A stretch of DNA of 64,000 nucleotides from Microbotryum silenes-acaulis (taxonomy: Eukaryota > Basidiomycota > Microbotryomycetes > Microbotryales > Microbotryaceae): positions 248,001 to 312,000 of the forward strand of contig QPFY01000004.1 of the NCBI GenBank assembly GCA_003665825.1, written 5' to 3'. The stretch's first letter is position 1. The number at the start of each line of letters is the position of its first letter. The position numbers and the translations under genes are program-made. The notes beneath the pieces were generated by a model. It had not been told where the DNA came from and did not search any database. It saw nothing but the letters and a program-made list of their open reading frames with translations. Shown piece by piece: positions 12,571 through 23,972 of the stretch.

Positions 12571-13414
12571 TGAACGTGCGTCGACGACCGAGCATACGTA
12601 ACGCTTGCGGATTTCGGCTTTTACTTCCCCGTGTAAATTAAAGTCGAATGTTGTAAAAAAAGGATTACGGAAACGTTGGCGAAAGTGTTCGAATGCCTGT
12701 CGCACCTTCGTACGCTGGCGTAGCGGGATCTCGCTCTCAAGCGCATGCGCAGCGCACTGAAGCCAAGCCTGCTATCAACTTTCCCCCCCGCGGACAGGCA
12801 TGAACGTATTTGGATTCCTCATGTTTAAGGAAGTGACCACCTTTGAAGATGAAGCGCAGGCACACGAAGAAGAGAATGCCGGGGTCCTCAATGAACGATG
12901 GTGACAATTCCCTTGCTCCGAGTGAATTGAAAGGGTCGCCAAGTACGGGCTCGCACGCCGCTGAAAGCTAAAAGTCGGTCCAAGTGCTAACAAAGTCGAG
13001 GTCGGCATCGCTGACGACTGCACACATCGTTTCAACCAAGCTCGAATGGGCTGCCTCTAACATTCGGACCTTTCTCAGGGCATCGATCGCCTGCAGCTTA
13101 TAAAGTTCAGTGTGTGCGAGCCTCTGTTCGTAGCAAAGTTATCAGCGCACTTGATTCAAAATACATCTTCAACTTCGTTGATCTTGGTTTTCTCTACTCC
13201 TCCCGTTCTGGTGCTGCTTCTTCAAACTCAAAATTACAACATACGAAAATAAATCGCCAGAAATTTGCACGATGGGGGAGCTCGATGGAAAGAACGAGTT
13301 TCAACTTCTCGTTCTCGAATTGGCCATTTGCCGGGAACTGTGTCGAACAAGGCAGATCGAAAAAGTGATCAGCCCAATTCAGTTGAGCAAAACAGGTGAC
13401 GTTGTTTTTCGGGC
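12571..13414. other. Convergent intergenic region, no gene recognised
   Basis: 844 bp lie between two 3' ends. A 36-codon plus-strand frame at about 12799-12909 (MNVFGFLMFKEVTTFEDEAQ...) has protein-like composition, but it is too short to assign and no splice partner was found. Otherwise nothing is seen. Confidence 0.4.
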
Positions 13415-14461
13415 TCACTTTTGCACCCTTACAAACAACCACTGCACAGCTTCCCTTATCCCATCCCTATAACGCACACACAAAAACACTTCTCAGTTGA
13501 ACCCCCCCAACCGAAAGTGAAAACCAAAACGCGCTCTCAAGACTGACCCTCTCAGCGCCGAAATCGGCATCACCGCCCCTTCGGACACGTTCAATTTGCC
13601 TACGATCAATTTGTTGAACATCTGCTTGATGTCCTCGACTTGCATCGCGCCTTGAGCATCTTGTTTGTTCGCTAGGACGAGCGTCGGTACGCCGTCTACG
13701 CGTCGGTCGCTTACGATGGTTTCTGTGCGGGAGGGGGAGGGTGAGTGTGGAGTCATTTTGATCAAGGTGGGAAGGGGGGGCGGGGGGAGGGGGGATAAAG
13801 CGTACCGAATACGTTCCAGCATTCCTCGATGCGGTCTTGGTCCGTCGAGTCGATGACGAAGCAGACGGCGTGGCATTCCGAATAATATTTCGGCCACAAG
13901 GAACGGATGTCGCGTTGACCTGGGTGTGATAGGATCAGATAAAATGGTGAGTCATCCCGAATCATTGGAGACGGTTTGTCGAATGTATAGGAGCTTACCT
14001 CCCAAATCCCAAAATTGTAGCACCGAGGATGAGAGTGTGATTCTCCCGACTGCAAGGGGGTTTCGAAAGCGGTGTCCGATTCGACAAAGTAAGCACTGGG
14101 TTCGGTGCATACGGTGCTTTTTGAAAAGTAAAGATGACGCACTGTTTTGCCCGATCGTTGGCGCAATACTAGCCGGATCGACGTCGGGCGTCTCGTTGAA
14201 GAGACTCTTGATCTTCTCTGTGCGGTCGGGAATTGAATATATCTGAGCCCAGCCCCAACGCCGGGGATCGAATTCTGAACAGTCTAGGCTCACCTAAGAA
14301 TGTGGTCTTTCCAGCGTTATCGAGGCCCATGATCAAGACGGAGAACTGCATACACAAGAACGAGGCGGTTCAGCGGTTGAGCAGCGTACGTGTAGGGCAG
14401 GATGACGTACCTCTTCCTTCTTGGACGCATGCGCAATCAAGCCTGATAAAAGCCGGTACAT
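13415..14461 (-). CDS. ARL3: ARF-like GTPase, ARL3/ARFRP1 type
   Basis: Small GTPase of the trans-Golgi that in yeast (Arl3) and animals (ARFRP1) recruits ARL1 and golgin tethers. Seven exons (14461-14411, 14345-14294, 14217-14143, 14049-13999, 13919-13806, 13722-13548, 13466-13415) give 189 aa, normal for the family. The N terminus MYRLLSGL matches the family's start (MYTLLSGL, MYHLVKGL), where N-terminal acetylation replaces myristoylation. The P-loop GLDNAGKT, switch region PTIGQN, WDLGGQ and guanine-specificity box NKQD are all intact. The sequence favours ARL3/ARFRP1 over ARF1 or ARL1, which begin with MG. It is divergent from VPS20. The symbol follows yeast, not human ARL3. Confidence 0.92.
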
Positions 14462-14936
14462 GATTCGGGTTTGAGCGGTATTCGTCTGCCAACTGTTGCA
14501 ACAGGTGGTCTCGACTGTAGACGTGGTTCAACGAGGTTCGGCGCTCCTGGTCTGTCTCGCAGTGATGTGTAGCCTGTGGCTGGCTTTGACCCCCAAGTGG
14601 AAGCAGTCGTCGAGAGGTTATCGAGCGTCCACTTGTTGCTCCAGGATGTGTTGGTGGGCGTGATTGGCTGTGAAGGAAGCCAAGAGCGCAACTCGGCGCG
14701 CTGTCGATCAGATGCGCCCCACTTTGAATTCACTCGTCCGATCATTACGGGCGCGTGTCCTCCGCTCGTCCCCCGTCTGCGCGGCTCTTTGCACGTCTCT
14801 GTCACCTCATACCTGTCCACCTTTCATCAATCTCACCTCTCACCTCACCTCACACATCGCACCACCTCACCTCACCTTACCTCACACCAGACCATCCCTT
14901 CATCGTCATTCGTCACCCGCGTCACCAGCAGCAATC
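14462..14936. promoter_or_regulatory. Divergent ARL3 / VPS20 promoter region with CCTCA repeats
   Basis: 475 bp separate the two start codons. Close to the VPS20 ATG, 14826-14886 is almost purely C, T and A with repeated cacctca/acctcac units. It resembles the pyrimidine-rich leaders common in basidiomycete promoters. No TATA box was seen. Confidence 0.5.
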
Positions 14937-16061
14937 ATGGGCAACTCGCCCAGCAAAGTCAAGATCACGTCCCAGGACAGGTCCATACTCGAGTCAGTCT
15001 CGCCAAGGAACCCGCAGAGTCTACGAACTGGCCCGCGATTTCCGTGTATGGGGCGGCGTTGATCTTATCTCGGGGTGAACGACTCATTTCTTCGCCCACA
15101 GCCTCAAATTGCAAAGGGATAAACTGAGGCAGTTCCAACAAAGGGTAAGCTAGTGTTGACCTTGATCGCGTCCAAGCTTCTTCGAACGAGTTGCACCTTT
15201 CATCCCGACTGCCCCACTCTAACCCTCTCTCCCATCACCCAGATCCAAGTCGTCCTCCTACGCGAATCCGAAATCGCCTCTCTCGCTCTCCAACAAGGCA
15301 ACCAATCCCGTGCGCTCATCGCCCTTCGACAAAAAAAGTATCAACAATCCTTATTAACCCAAACGGACCAACAATTGGAAACGCTTCAAAAATTGGTCAT
15401 TCTTTATTCTGACCTCGGATTCGAGCTTGTGGGAGGGCGTTGTGTGCTCCATGCGTTGATGTTCAATCTTTTTTTTCATTCTCCAGGTTCAATCGATTGA
15501 ATTCTCCTTGGTGGAACAACAAGTCCTTTTCGGTTTACAACAAGGGAACGAAGTTTTGAAACAACTCAACCAAGAAATGGACCTCAACAAGGTCGAACAA
15601 TTGATGTCAGATACAGCGGAAGCGATCGCTTATCAAAAAGTAAGCAACACACCGCCCCAGCGTTCTGCAAGTTTCTCGTGTCCCGCGCGGGGGCTTTCGG
15701 AGCAAAAACTGACTTCTTGTCCTGTCACGATTATGTGGGTGGGTTCATCAAATAGGAGGTCAGCCAAATCTTATCGAGCAAGATCACGGCCGACGAAGAG
15801 GACGAGGTTTTGGCCGAACTCGAAGCGTTACAAGCCGAACAAGTGCGCCTTTTTTTTCCCCCTTCTTTTCAAAAGAAAACCTCTACTTTTGAATCTCATC
15901 AACTTACACGCTTCCCCTCCCTTACTTAGCTACGTCAAAAAGTCAACCTCCCCAACGTACCTACAACTATTCTACCCGAGCCAACTCGGGTTCATCTCGA
16001 TCCGACCACAGAGGAAGAACCGGAACGGCAGAAAGAACGCCGTCAAGCCATGCTGGCTTGA
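14937..16061 (+). CDS. VPS20: ESCRT-III subunit VPS20 (CHMP6)
   Basis: VPS20 links ESCRT-II to the SNF7 polymer during multivesicular body budding on endosomes. Six exons (14937-14992, 15102-15144, 15243-15395, 15487-15639, 15756-15842, 15930-16061) give 207 aa, a normal length. MGNSPSK gives an N-terminal Gly for myristoylation, a hallmark of VPS20/CHMP6. Conserved stretches include ILDLKLQRDKL and LLRESEIASLALQQG, the Snf7 core helices, and an acidic C-terminal helix region. All introns fall cleanly at phases that restore the family sequence. The protein ends QAMLA. Confidence 0.95.
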
Positions 16062-16467
16062 GCGGCTCGTTCGGTTCGTTTTCTTGGTGGGAATGGGTAT
16101 GGGGCTTGTTTCAAGTTATAGTGTGTGTTCGTATTCGTAGTGGTTTTTACATCCGTTCGAGTTTTGCTTTTGTTGTAAACTAGGAGACGTTTTATTGGAT
16201 CCCCGTGTGAAAAAGTTGCTTTAGGCCTGGGCCAACAGCTCACCTCACGAGCCAATGACAGTCCGCACGTTAAGCGTGTACGGGCTCAGACGATGTTGGT
16301 ATGGTATGAATCTTACTTTCCAACATTACAAAGCATGTCAAAGCATGAGCCCGATCTCGACGAGGAAGCCGAGAAAAAGAAAAGGGAGGTGGAGACAAGA
16401 TCGGGTTAGCCTGATCCAATTTTGAATGCACACATAGACATAGGTGCATGGGAACACCGCAAACGAC
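16062..16467. other. Convergent spacer VPS20 / SMNDC1
   Basis: 406 bp of AT-richer sequence lie between two 3' ends. No gene or RNA was recognised; presumably it holds both polyadenylation regions. Confidence 0.5.
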
Positions 16468-17561
16468 TCAAACAAAGCTCTGCTTCTTCTTTTCGAGCGA
16501 TTTGGTCATGCCCCTCCCCGAACCGACGACGCCGACTGTGCACTCGCCGTTGAAGATCATTAGTGTCCGGTTCATCCACGCGTTCGTTGGGAACGTGATC
16601 GGGAACTCACCCCTGGCTTGTGGGTTCAGATCCTCGGGCGATTTGAACATACTCGCACCTGTTAAAGTGAACGTATCAGCATTTTCCATCCCCCCACCCC
16701 ACCGCCCATCGCAACAGCCGCCCGCGTAAGAATTGCGCACCTTGAATGCCCGGAATGACGACGCCCTTCTTGGCTCCCTTTTTCGCAAACGTTTGCCAAC
16801 TCTTTTGCTTCAAACCTTGTTCCTGAGTTTTATTCGCTTGCGTCTCTGCCTTTTTTTCGTACTTTTTCCTCTTCCTCTCCTTCTCAATCGCTTCCGGGTC
16901 CTCCACTTGACCCGAACGTTTCTTCCCTTCCGAACCTCCCATTCCAACTTGTGCCGTTTGGGTAGAAGTGGTAGTAGTAGGTAAAGGTTTCAAATCTTTG
17001 AGAGAAACGATTTCGGTCGCTTCGTAACCATGAAAGATGATACTAAAAACTCGATTCTCGTCCGAACCTCCGACGGTCGTAATTCGACAAGGATAATATT
17101 TATGATCGCCCGAATATTTGGCGAGACATTCTTGTCCGGCTTGATATTGAAAAGTCGGTTTGGAGGTTGGGGTGGGGTTTGAGGTAGAAGTAGGTTGGGA
17201 AGTGGAAGCTTTGGGTTTAGGTGGAGGTTGTTCGGTAGTGGAAGTTGAGGGTTTGGTCGTAGAGGGAGTTGAAGTGGAGGAAGTGACGGAATCGAGGTAT
17301 TCTTTGGTTAGGTCGATTAGACTGGTCAGTTCGTCCTTGAGGGTTAGGTAGTCGGTGTTGGTCGGGTCTTTGGCTAGGGCGAGTTTGATTTGCGATAGTT
17401 GGTACTGTGTATTTGGAGAGAGTAGAGCGAGGAGAGATGGGTGGCAGGGGGTGGGTGGTGGGAGAAGCGAGGAGGAACGAGTCAGCCACACGCAGGGCAA
17501 TGAGAGTCGGGCTAGGTATTCAGGAACTCACCTCGTACGTTTCCAAATCGGATACATTCAT
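16468..17561 (-). CDS. SMNDC1: Tudor-domain splicing factor SMNDC1/SPF30
   Basis: SMNDC1 (SPF30, SMNrp) binds symmetrically dimethylated Sm proteins and is needed for tri-snRNP joining in spliceosome assembly. Three exons (17561-17532, 17404-16741, 16658-16468) give 294 aa. The N-terminal helix (LETYEYQLSQIKLAL), Thr/Ser/Pro linker and Tudor domain (about residues 92-150; CLAKYSGDHKYYPCRI, VFSIIFHGYE) are in the standard order. A basic helical segment (KERKRKKYEKK) and the family's C-terminal block (KQKSWQTFAKKG, then MFKSPEDLNP) follow. The final ~45 residues diverge from animal proteins. The start is the exon-1 ATG, which encodes MNVSDLETYE before the first intron. Confidence 0.93.
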
Positions 17562-17888
17562 GATGGGAAGGGTGAGGCCCGAGTCCGCGGTCGAATTGAG
17601 GATGATCGATGAGTCAGGAGGCCAACCACCCCCCTGCCTGCCTCGGCTGCGCGCTCTCCCGCTCTCACCCCGTTCGGCAGCTCCTGCGCCAGTCGTTCGC
17701 GCCGACGCGGAGTCGCGAGTCGGAGCCGCTCCGGGCAAGTCCGTCCGATCGCCGCGTGTCGTCATCGCCAGCCTCAGCGGTGGCAGCGCCTGACTATCGC
17801 CGCGCCCCGATCACACGACAACTCACTCACTCTCCTCCATCCCCGTGCACCCCACCCATTCCGTCCGTTCCGGAGGTCGACCTCGATC
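17562..17888. promoter_or_regulatory. Divergent SMNDC1 / J-protein promoter
   Basis: 327 bp between start codons facing apart. GC-rich near SMNDC1 and C-rich near the J-protein start. No specific motif was identified. Confidence 0.5.
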
Positions 17889-19070
17889 ATGTTAAGTCGT
17901 CGAGCATTGTCCACCTCTTGCTCCCTCCGCGCAGCCCACACCACCTCAACTCACGATCTGCACTTCCCTACAAACCCTTACCCAACCCCTTTCGAGATCT
18001 TTCACCTCTCCCCCGACGACAAGTTGACCAGTTCGAGCGTCAAAGCGAGATATTACGAATTGTGCAAATTATATCATCCTGATCTACAACAACAGGCCGC
18101 TTCATCATCATCGAGTACGCAGGAAAAGGGAAAGGGGAAGCCGACTATCGATCATCAACGAGCTTCTTCGGACCGCTCTTCCGAATTCAAACAAATCGTC
18201 GCCGCCTACGAATTGTTACGTAACCCTTCTCGTAGAACGGCTTACCTAACCTACGGTGACGGATGGGTTCGACCTCCTTCGACCTCCTCTTCCCGTGGTG
18301 ATTTTCGTAACCTGAACGGTGACGCGATGGGTTATCCCGTTCATTTTCGTCGTGGAAGACCGATGGCCAGTTCGGCTAGACGACCCACTTATTCAAGTTC
18401 GGCTTATGATTGGCATACTTTCGGTGCTTCCTCATCGGGTTGGACCGATCCTTATGATTCATTTTGGTCCACTGATCCGACGATGGGAAGAACGCGCAAC
18501 GGAAGCCAAACTTCAACAACAGCAGGAACGTCGAATTCTTCTTCCTCGGGTTGGAAACATCAAGGTCAGGTCGGACGGAACGGAACGATCTTTCTAGTTT
18601 TAGCGACTTTGACCATGTTTGCTACTCCTTTGGCCGTATGGTCCTCCTCACCTACTTTGACGACTTCGAACGAATCGGGTTGGATGCCCGTCGCGCAGGA
18701 TCGTAGACATCGCGATGCGAGTTTGGCATTGGAGACGGCGAGGAGGGAGGCGAGGAAGGATAGTGAGGCCAAGAGGGAAGCGATCAAGTCAGTCCTCTTT
18801 TACAATCTCACTGTACGGAGGCTGGGGTTAGCATAGCTCATCACTGTTTGCGTGTTGTCGGAATTGGGTAGACGTCGAGTTCAACAGATTGAACATGCGC
18901 GAGCGATCGAACGAGCGGATCAAGTTGAGCGCATCGCGAGCGGATCAATGTCGACGGGTCATGATCAATTGCCTACACCACGTAAAACACCGACAAGAGC
19001 GGTCTTGGCCCTTCCACCACCTTCCACCTCCCCATCAAATACTTCCCACTCGGCCTCTGGGTTATCCTGA
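17889..19070 (+). CDS. Membrane-anchored J-domain protein, probably mitochondrial
   Basis: An HSP70 co-chaperone of the DnaJ class C kind: only a J domain, with no zinc finger. Two exons (17889-18787 and 18872-19070) give 365 aa. The start MLSRRALSTSCSLRAAHTT is rich in Arg and Ser and lacks acidic residues, so a mitochondrial presequence is likely. The J domain spans about residues 33-125 and carries the essential HPD at 63-65 (KLYHPD). An insertion rich in Ser/Gln/Lys separates helix II from helix III (FKQIVAAYELLRNPSRR). A membrane helix follows at about residues 235-256 (TIFLVLATLTMFATPLAV), then a charged helical tail. Similar single-span mitochondrial J-proteins are common in fungi; I cannot name the orthologue. 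Confidence 0.82.
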
Positions 19071-19151
19071 GAGAATCCTTCACCTTGCAAATGCACAAAC
19101 ACAACAAACAAAACGCAATCGAAGCATACAAAGCCAGCCCCAGTGGTGGTA

Positions 19152-20345
19152 CTACGTGGGTGTGAACTGAATCTCCTTCCTCAAAATCTCGTAATGCCTC
19201 TCCATCTCCTTCATCTCATACCTCGAAGTATCCCTCAAACTCTCCAAAGCGCTCCTCCTCTCTTCCAAACTCAAACCCCCACTCTGACCCCCAACTCCAG
19301 CTCCAGGATGAGCGAACCGGGTAATCCAACTCGTTCCCGTTGAAGGAGGAGGGGGGGCCAAGTTCATCATCTGACCATCATAAGAAGAAGACGTCCCCCT
19401 CCTCTCCCTCTCCCTCTGTTGTTGTTGTTGTTGTTGTTGAACCTGCATCTGCACCTGCAACTGACACCCCAACCTCCTCTCCCTCTCCCTCTCTTCGTCT
19501 TCCCTCTTCCTCAAACCCACCACCCCATCCCTCTCGAATCGAGGCCCCAAAACCTCTTGAAGAAAATCATGATTCTTCGCGAACCGATGAATCGCAAGTT
19601 GTCGAAAAGTGAGCGTATCGAGAATATCAGCGAAAGAGGTATAATCTTCTTCCAAAAAATGATGATGAACCGCCGTTGTTGTAGTAGTAGTAGTAGTAGT
19701 AGTACTGGTAGGAGGAGGAGGAGGAGGAGGATGTGAAGCGGCGGCTGCGGCGGCGGCGGCGGCGGCGGAAGTTCGAGAGTTCTTTCCTGGTCCTCGGGTA
19801 CGTGGAGCGGGTTGTTGTACTGGAGTGGGATTGGAAGTTGGGTTAGGGGTAGGGTTTGGAATTGATACTGTTGGTATTGGTGTTGGAGTTGTGGTTAGGA
19901 TAGTTGAGAATGGGGAGGTGGCGATCGAAGGATTCGAAACGGCAGCGGCTGGGCCGCCGGTCGAGTTCGAGGAAGTGGATAAAAGAGGTCTTCCAACCCG
20001 GGGTGTAGTCATAGATTGTAAAGGTGATCCGAGTAGGTGTGATCCGGTTGGGGTTCCATAAGCTCCAACACCAATACCAGCACCAGGGGTGATCGGACTT
20101 CCTCCTCCTCCTCCTCCTCCTCCTCCTCCTCCTGCGTAACCTCCGGGTGTTGAACTGATTTGAGGTGGCATGGTCCCGAGTTGAGGTGGAGGTGGATTAC
20201 CGTTGAAAAACCCTTCATGGGTCGGGTAGGGTGCTTGGTTTGTAGTGGGAGGAGCAGGACGGTGGAAGGAGTTGGATGAGTTGGGTGGGGGAGGAGCATT
20301 TGGATTCGGGTTCGGGTTCGGGTTCGAGGGGCGAGTGTTGTTCAT
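19152..20345 (-). CDS. Low-complexity protein with short helical core, unrecognised
   Basis: An intron-less 397-aa frame with an ATG start; I do not recognise the family. It is built from single-residue runs: Asn-Pro dipeptides, 11 Gly, 9-10 Ala, 7 Pro, 10 Thr and 8 Gln. Between them are two segments that look folded: residues about 234-272 (FADILDTLTFRQLAIHRFAKNHDFL) and the last 40 residues, a charged coiled-coil-like helix (LEERRSALESLRDTSRYEMKEMERHY). The pattern of a disordered N-terminal half plus a short helical core is common in chromatin and transcription co-regulators, but that is only an analogy. It ends 81 bp from the J-protein gene, convergent. The absence of introns is unusual here. 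Confidence 0.62.
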   Translation of the reverse strand: MNNTRPSNPNPNPNPNAPPPPNSSNSFHRPAPPTTNQAPYPTHEGFFNGNPPPPQLGTMPPQISSTPGGYAGGGGGGGGGGGSPITPGAGIGVGAYGTPTGSHLLGSPLQSMTTPRVGRPLLSTSSNSTGGPAAAVSNPSIATSPFSTILTTTPTPIPTVSIPNPTPNPTSNPTPVQQPAPRTRGPGKNSRTSAAAAAAAAAASHPPPPPPPTSTTTTTTTTTTAVHHHFLEEDYTSFADILDTLTFRQLAIHRFAKNHDFLQEVLGPRFERDGVVGLRKREDEERERERRLGCQLQVQMQVQQQQQQQQRERERRGTSSSYDGQMMNLAPPPPSTGTSWITRFAHPGAGVGGQSGGLSLEERRSALESLRDTSRYEMKEMERHYEILRKEIQFTPT

Positions 20346-21098
20346 CTTGGTCGAACTGACGACTTGAGGATGATTTTAAGAATTAGATTTTGTGATTGCG
20401 ATTTGCGGATGTTATTCACTCCTTGAGCGAACGTGTCGACGGATACGAGCTCCTTTGGAATGGACGACCGACCGCCCTTCAATTGAGCCGAACTGGCAGG
20501 CGATCAGTTTCGAGCACGTTGCCACTCAGCAGTAACAAGGTCAGGCTCTCTCACCTTGAACAACTGAACTTTTGAAACGGTCGGAAAGACAGCCGCGAGC
20601 CTAGACCTTTCGAGTGAGGTTAATCGCGAAGGAGGGAGGGAGGGAGGGAGGGAGGGAGTAGCTGATGAGTGGGACCACGTTCGTTGATCGACGCACGCAA
20701 CCCGCACGCACGGGATCTTCGCCGCCGATTCGTCATCATGTGATCGACCGGGCAAAACAGGCAGCTTCTACTCCACGAATGTGTTGTTCTTCAAGCTGAG
20801 CTCAGCACAGGCAGTTTGAAAAGGTTGCCCACCGGGCATTACTCAAGACGGCAACGAGATCGATCTCCAAATCAACCACAATGTTGGGATACGAGTCTTC
20901 ACATCATTTCAAGATCTGACAAAAGACCAATGTACCTGGAATGTACCCAGGCAAGAAGCAGTCAAAAAGTGACTCGATTTTATTTATTAACAGAGCGCCG
21001 AAGCTGAACTTGTGCTCCACGATTTACCTAGTCCCTCCCAGCGAGCAAGATCAAACCTCCTTCCTCGCCCCGCGCTTCCCTCACGACACACTGATCGC
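20346..21098. other. Intergenic region with GGGA microsatellite
   Basis: About 750 bp lie between the promoter of the low-complexity gene and the RBM39 3' end. At 20631-20658 a (GGGA)n run of about seven units sits some 300 bp upstream of the start at 20345. No gene was recognised. Confidence 0.55.
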
Positions 21099-23672
21099 CT
21101 ATTTCTTAGCATCAAACAATTGATCAGACGTATGACTGGCCGTGATCTGATTCCCACCAAAGAACCTGCCGTTCAAACCCGCGACCGCTTTGATCGCATC
21201 CTGCACCGCTCCGAAACGGATGTAAATCTCGCCCTGTATACGACGCCCTCATCAAAAGTCGTGAGTGAGTGGCAACCCCCACTCCAACTCGTTGGAAGGG
21301 AACTAACTTACTTTGGATTCTTTGAGCACATAAATGTCCAAGATGGGGCCGTACGAGTTTTGACATTCTTCTTTGACGTCATCGCGCAGTTCGACGTCCC
21401 AGTCTGGCTCGGTTTCTTCTTCCGGGTTGAAGGCGTTAGCCATCACACTGGAGAAGTAACAAGCGTGAGCTTGGGTCAGCTGGTTGGAAGTTGAACTTGT
21501 CAATCGTCTGCGGAGACTCACACATTGCGAGTCGTCGCTGTGGGGATGATAGGGCGGGGACTATCCAAACCACAAAACTAATGGTCAGCGTTCCCGACCT
21601 CCCGACCTCTCTAAACAGCAGCTCCTCGAGTACTCACACAGAAGTTTTGAGCGCGTCCATCTCCTCGGGTTGATCACTGCGCGCTAGCTTCTGCATCAGC
21701 TCGATCCTCGAAATGTTGTTCAACGATGGACCTGTACACGCTCCGTCGGCTTCTCAATCAGCAATCATTGAAATTGAACGCGGGTAAAGAAGGAAGCCGT
21801 TTTCTTTTGGGGCTCGATTGGCTGCCGGCTCGACGTACCATCTTCTTGTTGGAGTTGGGTTTCGCCTCGGTTCGCGGACATGGTTCGATCACCGACGAGG
21901 CCGACTTTGATCTGTAGATCAATCGAACGCGAAAATGCAGGTTCAGAAACGTTCACGCCCAACCCTAAAGACTCGACGGTGACATACCTCACGACCGGCC
22001 AAGACAAAGTTGTTCATCTTTTCCAGCGCCTCTTGAGCGTGCGCAATCTCTTTGAACCTGTCAGTCGAGGGTACCTGCACATCAGCACATCTATCCACCA
22101 CGTCGTGAATGTACAAGTGTCTGTTCCCACTGACTGTACAAAAGCGTAACCCTTGGACTTGTTGGTGATGGCATCGCGATGTAGATCAACGCGGGTAATC
22201 TCGCCAAAGGACTGGAACACCTGGCGAACATCCTCATCGGTCAGTGCGAAGTTGAGCGAGCCGACATAGAGCCTGTTCAATAGCGTGGACCTGTTGACAC
22301 GTGACATATCGCTTTGGGGTCAGCAGCTCATCTCTTCATACAAGACCGGCCTGGAGACTAGGGCAACTCACTGATTCGGAGGAGCTTGTCCTTGCGTAGC
22401 AGGAGCACCCCCAGGTGGTGCGTTGCCCGCGGCCACGGCTCCCGGTTCACGAGCTTGTCGGTTCTTCTCAGCTTCGGTGTACTGCACGGCGATAGGGATT
22501 CCAAGGAGCTTGGTGCCGGAGAGGGTGAGTGCCTTTTGAACGGTTTCCAATTCGACGAATTCGACGTAGCCGACACTGAAAAGAGGTAGGCTCGACATGG
22601 ATCAGCACGTGAAATGTCAAAAGTCGCTCGAATTGTAACTCACCCTTTGGACCTGCGGGAGATGCGATCGACGATCACGCGTGCTTCGCGGACTTTGCCA
22701 GCCTGGTGCTCAAAGAAGATGCCCAGTTCACGGTCGCCGACACGGGCCGACAGTTGCGAGACAAAAATGGATCGCATCTCACGTTGCTCTTCATCCAGTC
22801 TGAGTGGGATGGGCAGGATCGGGTCAGTTTGGGCTAGTCGGATCGTGAGAGTGGTTGGTGCTTACTCGGGGCTGGGAGACCTTCGGCGGCGGTTGCTACG
22901 CGGCTCATCATCGTAGCTCGGAGAATGGCGTCGACGGGGAGGACTGTACGCGCAAAGTGGGTCAGTTCGCGCAACGACCAGTCTACACCCAAAAGCGATA
23001 TGGCTCACCTGCGCTGACGCCTCTCATCGCGCATTCGTCGGTCGTCGGGAGAGCGACGTTCGGGTCTATCGCGTTCGGGTTCGTCGTAATCATCCCTGTG
23101 CCGGCGTGGGCGTTCATAAGCATCTCGTGAGCGCGAGCGCGAACGTCGTCTCTTTGAATCACGGGGATAGTAGTGATCCCTGTCCCTTCTGCGGTCGGTT
23201 TCACGTTCACGTTCGCGTTCTCGTTCGTAACGATCCGGGTCGCGAGGCCGTTCTCGATCTGTGCGATCATAAGAAGCTCGACGGCGGTGACGATACTCTT
23301 CTTCGTCGTCGTCGTGGGGGAGGCTGCGTCGTTCTCGCCTAGGGGGAGATGAGTTTGGGCCGGCTTGTTCCGTTCGTCGTCGTCTGCTAGAATAGGAAGA
23401 ATCACGATCGTCGTCGTCGTCGTCGCGGTGACTGCGGTGGTGCCTGCTGCTAGTGCTGTGCGAAGGACGGTCGGTGTTCTGCGTCTGTGCTCCCCTCGTA
23501 TGGCTCGAACGTGAATCGTAAGAGCGTACAGAACTGGCGTCAAACAACGGGAGAGCAGAGGGAAGAGTGAGTACAGTACACCAGTCACTGCCTAGGTGCA
23601 CACGATCGTGACTCACACGGCCCTTTCTCCGCGTGCTTGAGCGTTCATCTGTCGGTTGTCAAGCGACGCCAT
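21099..23672 (-). CDS. RBM39: RBM39/CAPER-like splicing factor with RS domain and three RRMs
   Basis: Nuclear U2AF65-related splicing factor (animal RBM39, fission yeast Rsd1). Twelve exons (23672-23617, 23533-23009, 22943-22866, 22799-22644, 22575-22372, 22290-22140, 22074-21988, 21911-21839, 21731-21638, 21560-21522, 21447-21312, 21233-21099) give 577 aa. Residues 20-220 are an RS-like region with Arg-Ser, Arg-Glu and Arg-Asp repeats. RRM1 begins [12 protein letters not shown] and has VGYVEF; RRM2 begins LYVGSLNF and has KGYAFV. A linker ([14 protein letters not shown]) leads to a third RRM of the UHM kind ([21 protein letters not shown]), followed by [11 protein letters not shown] as in U2AF-homology motifs. 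The order and spacing match RBM39 rather than U2AF65 itself. Confidence 0.93.
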
Positions 23673-23972
23673 GAGATGTGTATGCCAAGCTGCGCATGAA
23701 CTTAGTAACTGACCTCTTCTTCTAGACGATCGGCGTGCATGGCTGCGGGCGTGGGTCGTGCCACTCTCGGTCGTACAAAAGCCAACAACAACCCTCGGCC
23801 GAGTGCGGCGTGCGCGCCTACTCGGGTTTTCCCATTTTATTACAAATAATAATGATAATAAAACGGCCCCGGCATTACAAACGTAATACTGTCTCTTTTA
23901 ACGGTCACGTTCCTTCCTCGTTGGATTGACTCACCAACTCGAGAGCGTGTCCCGCCTCGGACTCGAGTCACG
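23673..23972. promoter_or_regulatory. Divergent RBM39 / DUG3 promoter
   Basis: 300 bp separate the start codons. An AT-rich core (about 23830-23890, with taataatgataataaaac) is flanked by GC-rich sequence and could be the nucleosome-free centre. No specific site was assigned. Confidence 0.5.

Noticed and set aside
12799..12909. 36-codon frame MNVFGFLMFKEVTTFEDEAQ...
   Set aside because: Protein-like composition, but too short, with no family match and no confident splice partner; kept only as a note.
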